From Daphnia carinata (taxonomy: Eukaryota > Arthropoda > Branchiopoda > Diplostraca > Daphniidae): 64,000 nt of DNA. Both the position numbers and the translations under genes were made by a program. Position 1 is the stretch's first letter. The number at the start of each line of letters is the position of its first letter. The notes beneath the pieces are model-generated. The model saw only the letters and a program-made list of their open reading frames with translations. It ran no database searches and was not told the origin of the DNA. The stretch is taken from contig NC_081337.1 of assembly GCF_022539665.2 (NCBI RefSeq), forward strand, positions 4,440,679 to 4,504,678, in the 5' to 3' direction. This document shows positions 15,401-25,494 of this stretch, piece by piece.

Positions 15401-15676
15401 TTGGTTCAAGAACTGCTGGAGCAGAATTCCGCAATGTTATTGAAACTAAAAGACCGTCCTAAGGTAACGACTTCGACCGGGTTGTCGTCCCTTTCGTTAG
15501 ACACCACCAAGGAACCAGATCTCGGGGACGCTAATGACCAACAAAGAAGTTCGTTAAACAATAGTAACAGCGCTATTAGCCCCGTCCATCACCATCCGTT
15601 CCCGAGACAAGCGACCCGAACACCGAAAGACGTCACTGTCAAATTAGGACTATACAGCCCTACCCAGAAGTTTTGA
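439..15676 (+). CDS. TBC1D30: TBC1 domain family member 30-like Rab GTPase-activating protein
   Basis: The predicted protein (about 1001 aa) is a RabGAP; human TBC1D30 acts on Rab8 and affects primary cilia. Exons by splice site and phase: 439-1072, 3448-3612, 8277-8488, 9829-9954, 10118-10174, 10283-10411, 11209-11555, 11634-11739, 11885-11946, 12017-12632, 15125-15676. All joins keep frame. The TBC domain spans about residues 325-600. It shows the arginine finger in DLHRTGC (R383) and the glutamine finger in GYCQG (Q419), followed by LPTGYFANNLRGLS and LTNVFTMQWFLTLFATCLP. After it come an acidic stretch, a short coiled coil (about 701-725) and a Ser/Gln-rich region. The C-terminal motif LGLYSPTQ matches the family's LGLYGPTE. 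The N-terminal SSSMLVDDLLHEIY also fits the family. The start has a good context (GCGGCC ATG). Exon 1 may instead end at 1075, adding one glycine. Confidence 0.93.
1073..3447 (+). other. Intron 1 of the TBC1D30-like gene
   Basis: This 2.4-kb AT-rich intron separates the N-terminal exon from the exon beginning DTSELVVMRDHL. Several short open frames occur here but none resembles a protein family. I see nothing else that can be supported. Confidence 0.6.
3613..8276 (+). other. Intron 2 of the TBC1D30-like gene
   Basis: This 4.7-kb intron is rich in homopolymers and contains a CA microsatellite near 5358-5382. No coding exon or RNA gene is evident. Open frames at 5140-5568 on both strands overlap the simple repeat and look like shadows. 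Confidence 0.6.
5358..5382. repeat. (CA)n microsatellite
   Basis: A CA run with one T interruption lies in intron 2 of the TBC1D30-like gene. It also generates meaningless Thr-His and Val-Cys repeats in the overlapping frames. Confidence 0.85.
12633..15124 (+). other. Intron 10 of the TBC1D30-like gene
   Basis: This 2.5-kb intron lies before the last coding exon. It contains a short direct repeat (TGATATAGTTC twice near 13928-13950) and no recognisable exon. An alternative terminal exon cannot be excluded without transcripts. Confidence 0.55.
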
Positions 15677-15873
15677 TTATGTCTAACACTCCCCTAGTTA
15701 CTGTATGAGAAAAGAATTGTTCTGTTATTATCACGCAACTTCTATTGAAGCTTGTATTTCCAATATTAGCTGACGGTAGTAATTAATACGTTTTTACGTT
15801 GCTTCTTCACTTGTACACAGCAGGAAAACAATGCTCTATGGACGAAGACAAAAAAGAAAAAAAACGACTTCAA

Positions 15874-15879
15874 AATAAA
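15874..15879 (+). promoter_or_regulatory. Candidate polyadenylation signal for the TBC1D30-like gene
   Basis: An AATAAA hexamer lies about 200 nt downstream of the stop at 15674-15676. It is the first canonical hexamer I see in a reasonable position. Confidence 0.5.
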
Positions 15880-17006
15880 TTGGTTGTCTAGCTGATTTGT
15901 GAATTACCCGTCTCACTGGGTTCCATTTTTATTGGAAGGGATTGAATTATAGCGCTCAGAAAAATAATATAAATCAAATATGTGGTTACCTTACTGAGCA
16001 AGCAAAAAAAGGTTTTTGGCAACAGTTTAGATTTTCAGCAACCGAGGAATTTCCAAACGGATCCTTTCAAGGGGATATCATCGACTATAAAACATAACGA
16101 ACAATCTGTCATAATAGATTTTCCTTTTATAGATAAGAGGAAATTGGCTGGGAAAACACAAAAAAAAAGTTGATAAAACAAAAGGGCCATTATTTTTACG
16201 TGTATTGGATATGCTGCCGTACATAAAATACGATCGAATGGAAACATACGAAAATATCCATTAAAAACAGCAAAAAAGCGCTTAACTTTATAAAGTGATT
16301 AGAATACACAAAAAAAGATGCGCAAAATATTATATGCGTCGCAGTCGAAAACAAATACCGTAGGAATTTTTTAAATATTTTGTTGACCTCATCATTATGT
16401 AATTTTAATGTTTAAAAAATCCCCTTTCTTTATAAAAACTTGTTCTTAAAAAAACACATATATTCCAAATTCTTTAAAGCTTTTTCTCTGATTCCTTTTT
16501 TCCTATCCAGAAATTTCAAAGGGCCAATAGGAATGAAATACTCCACTGTTAGGCCAAATTTACGTATTTCATGCAGTTTTTTTGTTTGGATGGCTCAATA
16601 TGGGAAATAAAAAAATGGTGAATCAAAAATTTAGACTGGCGATTCCAAAGAGCTCTATGTTGCGCAGTTTGCTTACAAATATAATGACTGCTGATTGTTC
16701 TATTATCAGGTATAAATAAAGATGTCGTATGGCTATCGATTTTTTTTTTTTTCAATTGACTTAGATCGTCGTTTCAACACTAAATTGTTAGCATTTTTCA
16801 TAGCCGGGTCTCACGGCTCGCTCGCGCACGTTTACCGTAACATACTTCCCCATCACTTCTGCTAATTGAATTTTCAACAGAAGGGAGGCAAGCGAAGAAA
16901 ACCGATGGAAATAACTTCACAGTGAAAGCACCAAAAAAAAAACACGGATACAGACAAATTAAACACATAAATAGATGTAGGCAAAACGAAAAACATTTCG
17001 GTACAA
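15880..17006. other. Spacer between two convergent genes
   Basis: About 1.1 kb of AT-rich sequence separates the TBC1D30-like 3' end from the N-acetyltransferase 3' end, which is on the opposite strand. It holds the 3' UTRs of one or both genes. I see no further gene or clear repeat. Confidence 0.5.
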
Positions 17007-17839
17007 CTACTTGATATATTTAATCATTAGTCGGGCGGTCTTGTGGACGCTGGTGGACGCAAGTTGCTGGAATGGCTGTTCGCCATCGTCGAACGCGAAC
17101 GTGTCGTACTGCAGCGTCTTTTGGCAAAGAAAGCCAGCTTTGAGGAAAGCCCGGGCCGAGAATTCACTTGTCGCCTCCGAGATGATCAAAGAGTAGTCCA
17201 ACGTTCTCGTCAAGTCCTCGGTCAATTGAATTAGTTTTTGAGCGAGACCGCGGCCCCCGAAACGCGGATCGACGCACAGCATCTGACACGAGACGAGCGC
17301 TTCGATTTGATAACAGTTGAATAGGTCCGCGTCAGCTACAAGTTCGTCCAGCACGCGAGTGATCTTCCACATATTTGGCTGCGAATCACGACTGACGAAC
17401 GAAAAGATGTTCACATCTTCGGGATCGCTAACTCTGCGCTCAACGTCATTTAGGCAAACGGCAACGACTTCGCCAACGTCTTCGCTCGTCGATTCTTCGT
17501 CGCTAGCAGACCGATGTCGAACAACAATCTAACCACAACAGTTAACGTTAAAAATAATTGTCGTGCAGCATAACCAACATGGAAGCAAATTATTCGAACC
17601 GATAATCCTTCGCGTATCTCGTGTTCCAGCATTTTGGGCAGCCAAGGACGAACTTCCTCATTCGGGTCGAGTTTCAGCGACTGGCCGAGTGGCTCTTTGG
17701 CGAAGAAGTGTTTGAGCAGAAAATCAGAAACTTGGCTCACGTCTTCCTGCTGTATTGTGCGGAAGCAGAAATCAGGCAAATCAAAGTCGCGGTGCGTCCA
17801 ATTCAGAGTCGAGTCCCCTCTCGTCATCGTTCCTTTCAT
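17007..17839 (-). CDS. Arylalkylamine N-acetyltransferase-like (insect-type AANAT, GNAT fold)
   Basis: The predicted 253-aa enzyme would transfer acetyl from acetyl-CoA to arylalkylamines such as dopamine, serotonin or octopamine in the cytosol. Coding exons are 17839-17600 and 17528-17007, joined in phase 0 across a 71-nt intron. The acetyl-CoA binding loop reads DPRFGGRGLA at about residues 167-176. FFAKEPLG near the N-terminus carries a glutamate (E49) at the place of the catalytic Glu of Drosophila Dat. The C-terminal half has the usual EATSEFSARAFLKAGF segment. Length fits the family (about 210-275 aa). I chose the ATG at 17839. The frame stays open upstream, but a pyrimidine tract and AG at about 17874 look like a splice acceptor, so a 5' UTR exon probably lies further upstream. 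Arthropods have several paralogues, so substrate preference cannot be assigned. Confidence 0.87.
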
Positions 17840-19853
17840 CTTGACAATTGGATCGTTTGGCTGTGACTTTACTACTAAAAAAAAAAAAAAACTTTTTCCA
17901 TTATACATTGGCAAAGTTCATACTCTCGCTTTGTAAGCTAAATAGTCTGTTTAGAGGTAGATTAGGAAAGCAGTATATGCCATATTTCCAGTAATAAATA
18001 CAAGTAGATGACAAGTTGTTAATTGCCGCTCATCATATGGCTGATGGTAATCACACAAAAAAGGCCGCGCAGGTCAGTTTTCCACTTGCTGATTTTACTC
18101 TTTTTTCTATGTGAAACGTCCAAGATTATCCAGCAGCTAATGATTTTGTAGTTCCACAGTTAATGCTAATTTATTTAAACGAGGTAGACAGGTGCGTTGT
18201 CATTCACTCAAGTAATTTGTCTAGTCTTTCTAAAGAATGTACCCAAGAACGAGAAACATACTTTATCCTCTGTTAACCGACCCAGCAGCTCTTGATATGT
18301 GCAAACCATCAGGATTCTTCAAACGTTCCTGATTTGCTTTTTTTTTCAGCCTTTCTACAGACATATCCTGATGACACCATGCAAATTGCTACCCACCTTG
18401 ATCGTTGCAGCGAATAATGTATTGATCTCCTCTCTCGCTTTACTCCCAGTAATGGCCTTAACAGTTAGCAGACCTCAGCCTCATTATCCTCGCTTTATCC
18501 GAGAAACCCTCGATAATCACTGAATTAGTTAAATGTCTTCATTTGAATCCGCGTAGTAACGGCTGTATTTCTGGACCCTCATCCAATGATTTACGTGTCT
18601 AAACCGGTTCTACAATAGGTCTAAAATACCGAACAAAATTTAGGACTCGAAACTCGTGATACAACTTCGTTTCTCGACAGGGACTGTACTGCCGACTTTC
18701 TCGGTCGGCGGAGAACTAGGAACTTGCTCGCTTTTTCGGAGAACGCAACGTCTTTATCACCAACTACCAGGGGAGGATGAAGCTTGGAGATTCTCGGTTG
18801 AGCGGTCTTGGTCTACTTCTGCGTGCGTTTACTGTGTTGCGCAGAGAACAACCTAATAATGGCTTTGCATGTTCTCTAGCCCCCCCTTGCTCCCTTTTCC
18901 CGATAGACTGCATTCGTGAATCTGCCGCATAGTTTGCAATTCTTCCCCTTTCGGTATATTCTTTTTTTCTCTACGTTTTATTGTATCGCATTGCAAGGCA
19001 CGCAGACAGCCCTCGCACAATTGGCAGACTGAATTTCAGATCGGCGAAAAAAAAAAAATGTTTGGATAGACAGTATCGTCCTGGAATTGATTTTGGCAAC
19101 TGCTTTTGCGGCAGAAGATATTGAGTTTGGCATATGCGATGCGTCGCATTCGATTTTAGCCTTGCAGATAGGCAAAGCTTCGGTAAACCGAAAGGAGCTG
19201 ACTTTTATTCCCTGTTCCAGTGTTCTCCCTTGAGCTGTTCATTATCAGCAATAGTGGTGCGAAGCAGCCAGCGTTAAGCAAAACTCTTTAAGCGACACGG
19301 CAAGCAAGCGAGCCGAAAGGACTGCAAGGCGTAGAAGTTTATGTCCAATACCTCTTTGACTTCAGACTTCATCAAAAGCGAAAGGGAGAAAGTTTTTCCT
19401 GGCCGCTACCGACAGCATCCTCATTATCGCAATGAGAAGGAACTGACAAATTTAACTGTCAACAGACAAAAGAGACTAGCAAGGAATAAAAGGATAGGAT
19501 AAACCACAGGAATTGGTACGCTTCCTTCACGAACTTGTGGTTGGAAAAATGATGATTTTTATTTTCCCCTTTCTTTTCCTAGCAGCATGTCACGTGTAAA
19601 GGAAAAGCGGCCATTCCGGCCATTTCTTGATTCTGCTTGAACCGTTGAATATGTATTCGCATGTGACTATTGATTATTGATTTCTTCTCACCCTCCTGTT
19701 TTTTTTTTTTTTACACAGCCTCCCATCGACTCTATTGCTGTTTTATTGGTTGTTCCTCTTTTCTTTCCTGATCCTTCCTGTTCGCCCAACGTTCCCTCCT
19801 ACTCCGCTTTCCTTTGTTCCCCTTCCTAGTTCTTCGAGGCGATCGACGTTGTT

Positions 19854-19874
19854 CCCCCCCCCCCCCCCCCCCCC
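19854..19874. repeat. Poly-C run (21 C)
   Basis: An uninterrupted run of 21 cytosines lies in the AANAT-Bora spacer. The reverse strand is a G-run that could form G-quadruplex-like structure. The exact length is unreliable in most assemblies. Confidence 0.85.
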
Positions 19875-20354
19875 ATTTGCTTGATTGCCGTTCTTCCGTT
19901 TATTGAATAATGGAGAAGATACCACTTAGACGTACCATCTTCCGATGTGGATGTTCTGGGTGGTGTTGCCGACCGCGACGGGAGGAACCATGGACAAAAG
20001 TAGGATGTAAATAGACTGCTGATCCATTTACGAGCATCCATCAAAGCTAAACACTGTTTATCACCTCGTTTCATGATCTCAGATAGATCTAGCATCAAAT
20101 ATGGCAGAAGAAAGACACGAGTTTAAAACCTCTGAGACATGACAGCGTCTGGAATCGTTTGGAAACAGGTTGTACACGATTAAGGTTAAATAGAAAGCAC
20201 TATCCACTTCTTGAGATGTGTGCACAGCAATGCACTTCCCGTAACGACAGGCAAAGAACGTTTCTTTGATGCATTGTTCTACCACGCCGATTTCCTGCTT
20301 GGCAAAGCGGAGCGAACTTTTCGTAGAGCCACTAAACCTGGATCTCTCCGTTGT

Positions 20355-20434
20355 GTGATGACTATCGTATCGAGTCTCCCTCACGTGATGCCTATCGTAT
20401 CGAGTCTCCCTCACGTGACGACTATCGTATCGAC
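20355..20434. repeat. 30-bp tandem repeat, about 2.7 copies, with TCACGTGA in each junction
   Basis: Two full 30-bp units (20355-20384, 20385-20414) and a partial third are nearly identical. The palindromic E-box TCACGTGA occurs at 20381-20388 and 20411-20418, exactly 30 bp apart. The array lies about 2.5 kb upstream of the AANAT-like start and 2 kb upstream of Bora. Confidence 0.85.
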
Positions 20435-21059
20435 TTTATTCGAAAGATGGTTGGCAACATTATCCGCCGCTGTTGCTGGAGGCCACCACCGCACTTGCGC
20501 ACTGCACGGACGTCGTTCTAAGAAAAATCTAGGAAAATATATCATTTGCACAACTGTGTCTGCAACTCCTGCACTTCAGCATGTCCTTGTGTAGGCCTAT
20601 TAGATGATTGCATTATTATCAATGTACATCGCCATTGACCGTTTAATTATTTAATTGTGGAATTTGGAAACCCGTTTTTGGCAGAACAGGAAAATTACTT
20701 ACACTGATGACGGCTATCCTAGACAGATTTTCAGTTAAGAAATAAATAAATGCAGCTAACCTAAAAATTGTAGACAATTTTCAAAAACAAGATTCAACAA
20801 CTCAAACGCGTAAGCAATAGATTGAAGCCATTATGTTTATCAACGGTCATAAGATTTTGATTGCTCTATTGTCCTGTGTAGAATCGGGATAATACCGAAT
20901 GCACACGTATTACAAACTCACAAAGATTCTTTTATTGGGCTATAGAAAGATATGAATCATGCCCTGGATGTTGCACTAAAGGGCTGTATTCGGAACATCA
21001 TTGAATATTCAACAAAGCAGAAAAACAGGGTAAATTATTTCACGATCAGTTGAAGCCAC

Positions 21060-21170
21060 TGTGGTTCGGATTAAAATTTAAGATTAATGCAGACCACGCA
21101 AACCTCAAAGCCCTTAGAAAGTGCTACCTCGATAAGTAAGCCCGGTCAACAGAATAAGCGAGAAGTGTAA
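21060..21170 (+). mobile_element. Decayed Ty3/Gypsy-like RNase H fragment
   Basis: One frame reads KFKINADHANLKALRK, then a stop, then ARSTE and another stop. This resembles the TDHANLKAL...GRxxRW segment of the Gypsy RNase H domain. Stop codons and loss of flanking domains show a dead fragment. I could not find LTRs or delimit the ends; weak continuation may extend from about 20930 to 21200. Confidence 0.5.
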
Positions 21171-22382
21171 AGCAAGAGGGAACAGCTAATATTTTAAAAA
21201 CTGAGTCAACTATTCGTAGCGCCACCGAAAAATGCATTGAAGTAAGGCAATGGTAAACGGATGATTTTCGAGAAGATTACGCTATTTTGAAACTTCGTGT
21301 CTCAATTGCACGTTGTTTCGATGGGATGTGTGAATCGGGTATTAACAAATAGAGAAAAAATATGAGGACTTCAAAAACAACGTTTCCGTATATGGTAGGA
21401 AATATCGCCTTCGGCAATTTTCTTTTATAACCGTTCGTTATTTTTTTTGCTAAAAAAAGATGAATTTCATCATGTCAAGTTCGCGACATTTCTCATTTAA
21501 TTTCTGAAAAAGGCAGACATAAAAATTTATTTTTTCGTTGGATCAATTGAATAAGTGTGAGGTGCCAAAGCCGTGACAAACTTCATAGCTTTCTTTTACG
21601 CTAATGCATTATTGAATCCCGATAGACTGGCGTCAGCGGCTCCAGCCAACTCCTGGTATTGATAAGTTAATCAAAAGTATTCTTGCGTCATTATAGTAAC
21701 AAATCATTTCAAAATGCTCTCCGTGAATATATTTATCTAAAAATACTGTAGCACAAAACAAAAAGCCTGTTTTGTTTTCATAGCTTTATTGAAGGTTTGA
21801 TTGATAAATGGCGTTTTTCCAATGCAGAAATTTATTTTGGTTCGTTTCAACTGTGTATTCGCAAGCAGGTTGTTCGTCGCTTACCATTATTTAGTCAGCC
21901 GCCAGATGGTAGCATTTGAGGTCTTTGTATGTCGAACCTCCATCTTCTCGTCAAGTCTAATTCTCAGTTAATCTATTAAATTAAACCCGCTCTACCTTGA
22001 CTTTCAGTTCGACACAACGTATTTTTCCAACGATATAATAAAACTATTGTTCAAACTCACTTTGTTATGAGTTCCTTGTGAACGTCTTTGCTTTCAGATG
22101 GCGCTCATGTCGGTTTTCAGAATAATGAGGGTTTCCAATCTCTGGAGTTTTGAGCGACTTGGCATTTTCCGTGGGCGGAGTTACTTTCAAATTCAGCTGC
22201 TCTAGCGATTAAACGAACTTCGAAATTTCTCTTAGACTCGGCACTTAGCAATAGTTTGTTTTCCAACGCCTTTCTTTATTGATTTACTGCATTTCAAGGT
22301 AGTTTTCTGGTTTTGTCTATACACACGAAGAAGCAATCCAAGTTACTTTGAAAAAGTCTTATAAGTTGTAACGTGAATTAAA

Positions 22383-23857
22383 ATGACTGACAATACCAGA
22401 AGAACTCTGCACGACCAGTTTTCGAAGTCAGATGCTTATCGGAGTCCAAATCGCATCCTTCAAACTAAATATGCAGAGTCTTTCAGTCATTTTATGGAAC
22501 AAGTGCAATACCATACTCCCATGAAAGCAGGTTGCTATTTAAAATTTTTCTTCTAGGATTGTAGATATTCAATATCTTAAAACATTGTTTCCCTGTTTGT
22601 AGAACCAAATAAAGAAAACATTGGTGCAAGTCCAATGCAGTGGAACTCGCCTTCTATGACCCCTCCTCCCTCTTTTACATCCATCAAGACACCAATCAAG
22701 AATAATCCTAAAAACCCTTTTGATGCAAACTTGACTGAGCACCTTCACCTAGAAACATTCTCACCGTCTGTCTTTTCACGTGTCTTAAGTCCATCTGAAG
22801 ACCAAGATTCTAATTGGCGAATTGAGCATGTTGCTCTACTTAACCCAACCGATTTCTCCCCAAATTTCAACCATCATTTGACAGACCCAACAACTGAAGC
22901 TGAAGCTCAAGAGAAAATTTTGCAATTCTTTAGTCAAAAACAAATTGCTCCTTCTCCATGGAGTCATCCTCGTACCAGAGTTCTTGCTAGATCTAAAAGC
23001 AAAACGCCTGGAGAAGTTTCACCATCCCAAGCTACTTGCAAAAATGGTAATGTTTCGTACAGAATTCGCGGCACTTCGTGAATATTTAACTTGATATCTT
23101 GGACCTTGCTTTGTACAGTATGGACTCAAACTAGCTTGTCATTTCCTCCAGTCCTACCACTAGAAGTTGAAGAAATACTCAGTCAGTACATGAATGATCC
23201 CCAGGTAATGCCATAGGTTTGTTAAAAGTCCTGAATATCTCAAAGGTAAAAATCTAAATTCATATCTTTGAACGTATAGGACCATACTGCTGCTCAGTCA
23301 TCAACCTCATCTAACAGTGAATGCGACGATTCCAGTCTCAACGCTTCCAGCCTTCGGCGAAAGCTCTTTTCTCAGATGAATACCACACCACAGCCTGAAG
23401 ATGCAGTAACATATGCATGTCACACAATGATATATTTCTCTTCAGCTATATTAATAAACCTATATTTTTTTTTCTATAGGTAAGGAGTCGCGAGCAGTCT
23501 TCCAGTCCGATTTTAACTACTGGTCCTCATAGCTCACGCTTTTCTTTCAGTCCTTCATCTCATCCGGTTTCGCCGCCTATTCTATCACCTATAAGTGCGC
23601 ATCTCGAAGAAAGTGCTGCTATGGATGAAGCGACAAGCCAGAACTGGGGAAGCACTGATTTACGGCCATCTAGTTTTCCTGACAGAACAGTTCTAATGGA
23701 AACGTATGAAGCTGGCTACTTTGGTGGTTCTCCAAACGTTATCAAACCTAGGGATACGAATTTCGTTGATGAAATCAAACCCGAGACGATGCATTTTGGT
23801 GCTGACAAAGTGGGTCAACCAAAGGAATGTTCCACACCCACAAAAATCCTCTTTTAA
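22383..23857 (+). CDS. bora: Protein aurora borealis (Bora) homologue
   Basis: Bora is a cell-cycle cofactor that lets Aurora A phosphorylate Polo kinase at mitotic entry. Five exons encode 393 aa: 22383-22530, 22603-23046, 23119-23204, 23280-23405, 23480-23857, all joined in frame across 72-75-nt introns. Conserved Bora blocks appear in order. They are NPFDANLTEHLHLETFSPSVF, then NWRIEHVALLNPTDF, then AQEKILQFFSQ...IAPSPW, then QTSLSFPPVLPLEVEEIL, then the SSLRRKLF motif. The rest is Ser/Pro-rich with many SP sites, as expected for a phosphoregulated disordered protein. The animal family is often longer at the C-terminus, so this is a compact version. The ATG at 22383 is the only sensible start in exon 1. 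The 3' end faces frataxin 161 bp away. Confidence 0.92.
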
Positions 23858-23922
23858 TAATTTTTTTTTCAACAGCCTGATACACAAATTGTATGTCTAA
23901 TATTTCAACTAAGTGTGATTCT

Positions 23923-23928
23923 TTTATT
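23923..23928 (-). promoter_or_regulatory. Candidate polyadenylation signal for frataxin
   Basis: The minus-strand AATAAA lies about 90 nt downstream of the frataxin stop and only 66 nt from the Bora stop. The two transcripts are therefore predicted to overlap in their 3' UTRs. Confidence 0.45.
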
Positions 23929-23978
23929 AACATGATTTTTAGAATTTGTGCCAAATCAGTTACATATGTGATTTAGGT

Positions 23979-24002
23979 AATAAAATGATGAAATTTAATA
24001 AA
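23979..24002 (+). promoter_or_regulatory. Two candidate polyadenylation signals for Bora
   Basis: AATAAA occurs at 23979-23984 and 23997-24002, 120-140 nt past the Bora stop. Cleavage 10-30 nt downstream would place the Bora mRNA end at or inside the last codons of the convergent frataxin gene. Confidence 0.5.
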
Positions 24003-24018
24003 CTGCTCAGGAATCTTA

Positions 24019-24720
24019 CTAAAAAAGTGATACAATTTTTACACTTTGTTTTAGAATATCACTGAACTCCCTGTTCAGTAAATCATCAAGAGTGGTCTTG
24101 TCATGTGAGTATATCCAATGACCATTTAAACAGTCGTACCGTTTGGGACCTGAGGTAGGACTTGATAACCAAATTTGACGGTTAGGGGTTTGCTTATTAA
24201 TGACATATGTGCCATGCTGTTCAAGCTGAACTGTGAGTACCCCATTCTGTTCAAATCAAATGAGTGTGAGATTTAAAAAAAAAAAATGGTAAAGCATTAT
24301 ACATAGAAATAATTCATTAAGTGGCTTACCGCAAGGGAAACATCAAACTTATTGGGGTACTTTTCTTCAAGCAATTGGTCTAGTGTTTCACACAAATTCT
24401 CAAGAGTTTCTTCACAAATTTTTTCATAGTGCTGTAGAGATATCCTAAGAAGAAACAAGACAAGAATGTGAAGATATCTTATTCTAATCAAATAAATACT
24501 CTTCAGGAATATGGTTGTTATTTGCAGCGTGACCCTCGGAGAATAACATCCAACCAATTTTGCTAGGCGAAGGTGACCATACTGTTTGATAAGTAGATTT
24601 CCCGAAATTACTTTGAACTAAAATTTTGGAAGACGAATAACCATGGTTGAATGTGAAATAACATGAAATTTTTGGTAACAACCGCTGCGCGCTTGTTTGC
24701 CAAAGTCTGATAGGAAACAT
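24019..24720 (-). CDS. fh: Frataxin, mitochondrial iron-sulfur cluster assembly factor
   Basis: Frataxin stimulates sulfur transfer on the NFS1-ISCU complex in the mitochondrial matrix. Exons are 24720-24500, 24444-24330 and 24246-24019, joined in frame across introns of 55 and 83 nt, giving 187 aa. The N-terminus has Arg/Lys, Ser and hydrophobic residues and few acids, like a mitochondrial presequence. The acidic first helix reads HYEKICEETLENLCETLDQL. The beta-sheet signature is GTYVINKQTPNRQIWLSSP (residues 124-142), then TSGPKRYD and HWIYSHD. This matches the invariant frataxin surface, including Asn129, Trp138 and Arg148. The usual Trp after KRYD is replaced by Cys-Leu (RYDCLNGHW). The ATG at 24720 is the first in the exon. 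A CTCF-like site lies about 100 bp upstream. Confidence 0.94.
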
Positions 24721-25033
24721 TCTCTATCGGATCATGCTATTAGCAAAATTATGGTGATGTCGTCCGCTTAGGTATCAAACCCAGATAAATTGTTGTTTTT
24801 TTTGTTTTTTTAAAGTTTCATCCGCTAGAGGGCACTGATGGAATTATTTTGTCTGCGAATCATACCTAGAATTAAATATCTACATTTCCCCAACTTCCAA
24901 ATGTCGCTCTTCACAAATCAAACTTACCTAATTTAAAAACGTAAGTTAAAGAACTTGTAAATAATTTGTTTCTGTAAACAAGAATTTCTGTTCTCGTTTG
25001 TATTTACGTAACCAGGAAGTACAGAACGTTACG

Positions 25034-25494
25034 ATGGAGCTTTCAGTAAGCTGACTACCCTCGTGTGACTCCTTAAGAAGGAGCCTTGCATTAACTGGAT
25101 ATCCTTCGCTTATAGTATGTGTATATAATATGTATCATTTTGTGTGAATGTTTGTTGTGGGTACCGTTCCCGTGTAAGTGACAATAACGAGAATTGTAAC
25201 CTCTAACCTTTCATCTTCCAGCCTGAAATCTTGTCTGAAGGTGCTTTTCAAGGAAACCTTATTCTTTATTCCAACTTACTAAACTATGAGAGGGCTTTTA
25301 ACTATGCCAAAAGTTATCCATATTATTTTGGCACGATGCTTAAAAATAATGTAACTTCCGATAGTCCGGCCGGAGTAGCCAGGGACCGAGTCCTAGTGAC
25401 AAGACGAAGGGCAAAATGCAATAAACAAATAATATTGTGCAAAAAAAGTTTCTATTATTATTTGATCGATAATGTATTCAAGGTCGATGCGTAA
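25034..25494 (+). CDS. Weak candidate: small two-exon gene of unknown function
   Basis: A possible exon MELS (25034-25045) ends at a GTAAGC donor. A possible second exon begins after TTCCAG at 25222 and stays open to 25494 in matching phase. The protein would be about 94 aa, beginning MELSPEILSEGAFQGN, with aromatic residues and no recognisable domain. Both splice sites look normal, but nothing else supports expression. It could be a chance open frame. Confidence 0.25.

Larger units (their letters stand above)
17840..22382. other. Intergenic region between the AANAT-like and Bora genes, head to head
   Basis: About 4.5 kb separates two divergent genes, so it should contain both promoters and probably the 5' UTR exon(s) of the AANAT-like gene. 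It also holds a 21-C run, a 30-bp tandem repeat with E-boxes, and a decayed retrotransposon fragment, listed separately. Open frames at 20211-20594 (+) and 20079-20414 (-) cross the tandem repeat and have no family resemblance. Confidence 0.55.

Noticed and set aside
20079-20594. Open frames of 111 and 127 codons on opposite strands
   Set aside because: Both run through the 30-bp tandem repeat, whose length is a multiple of three and so stays open in several frames. Neither shows a domain.
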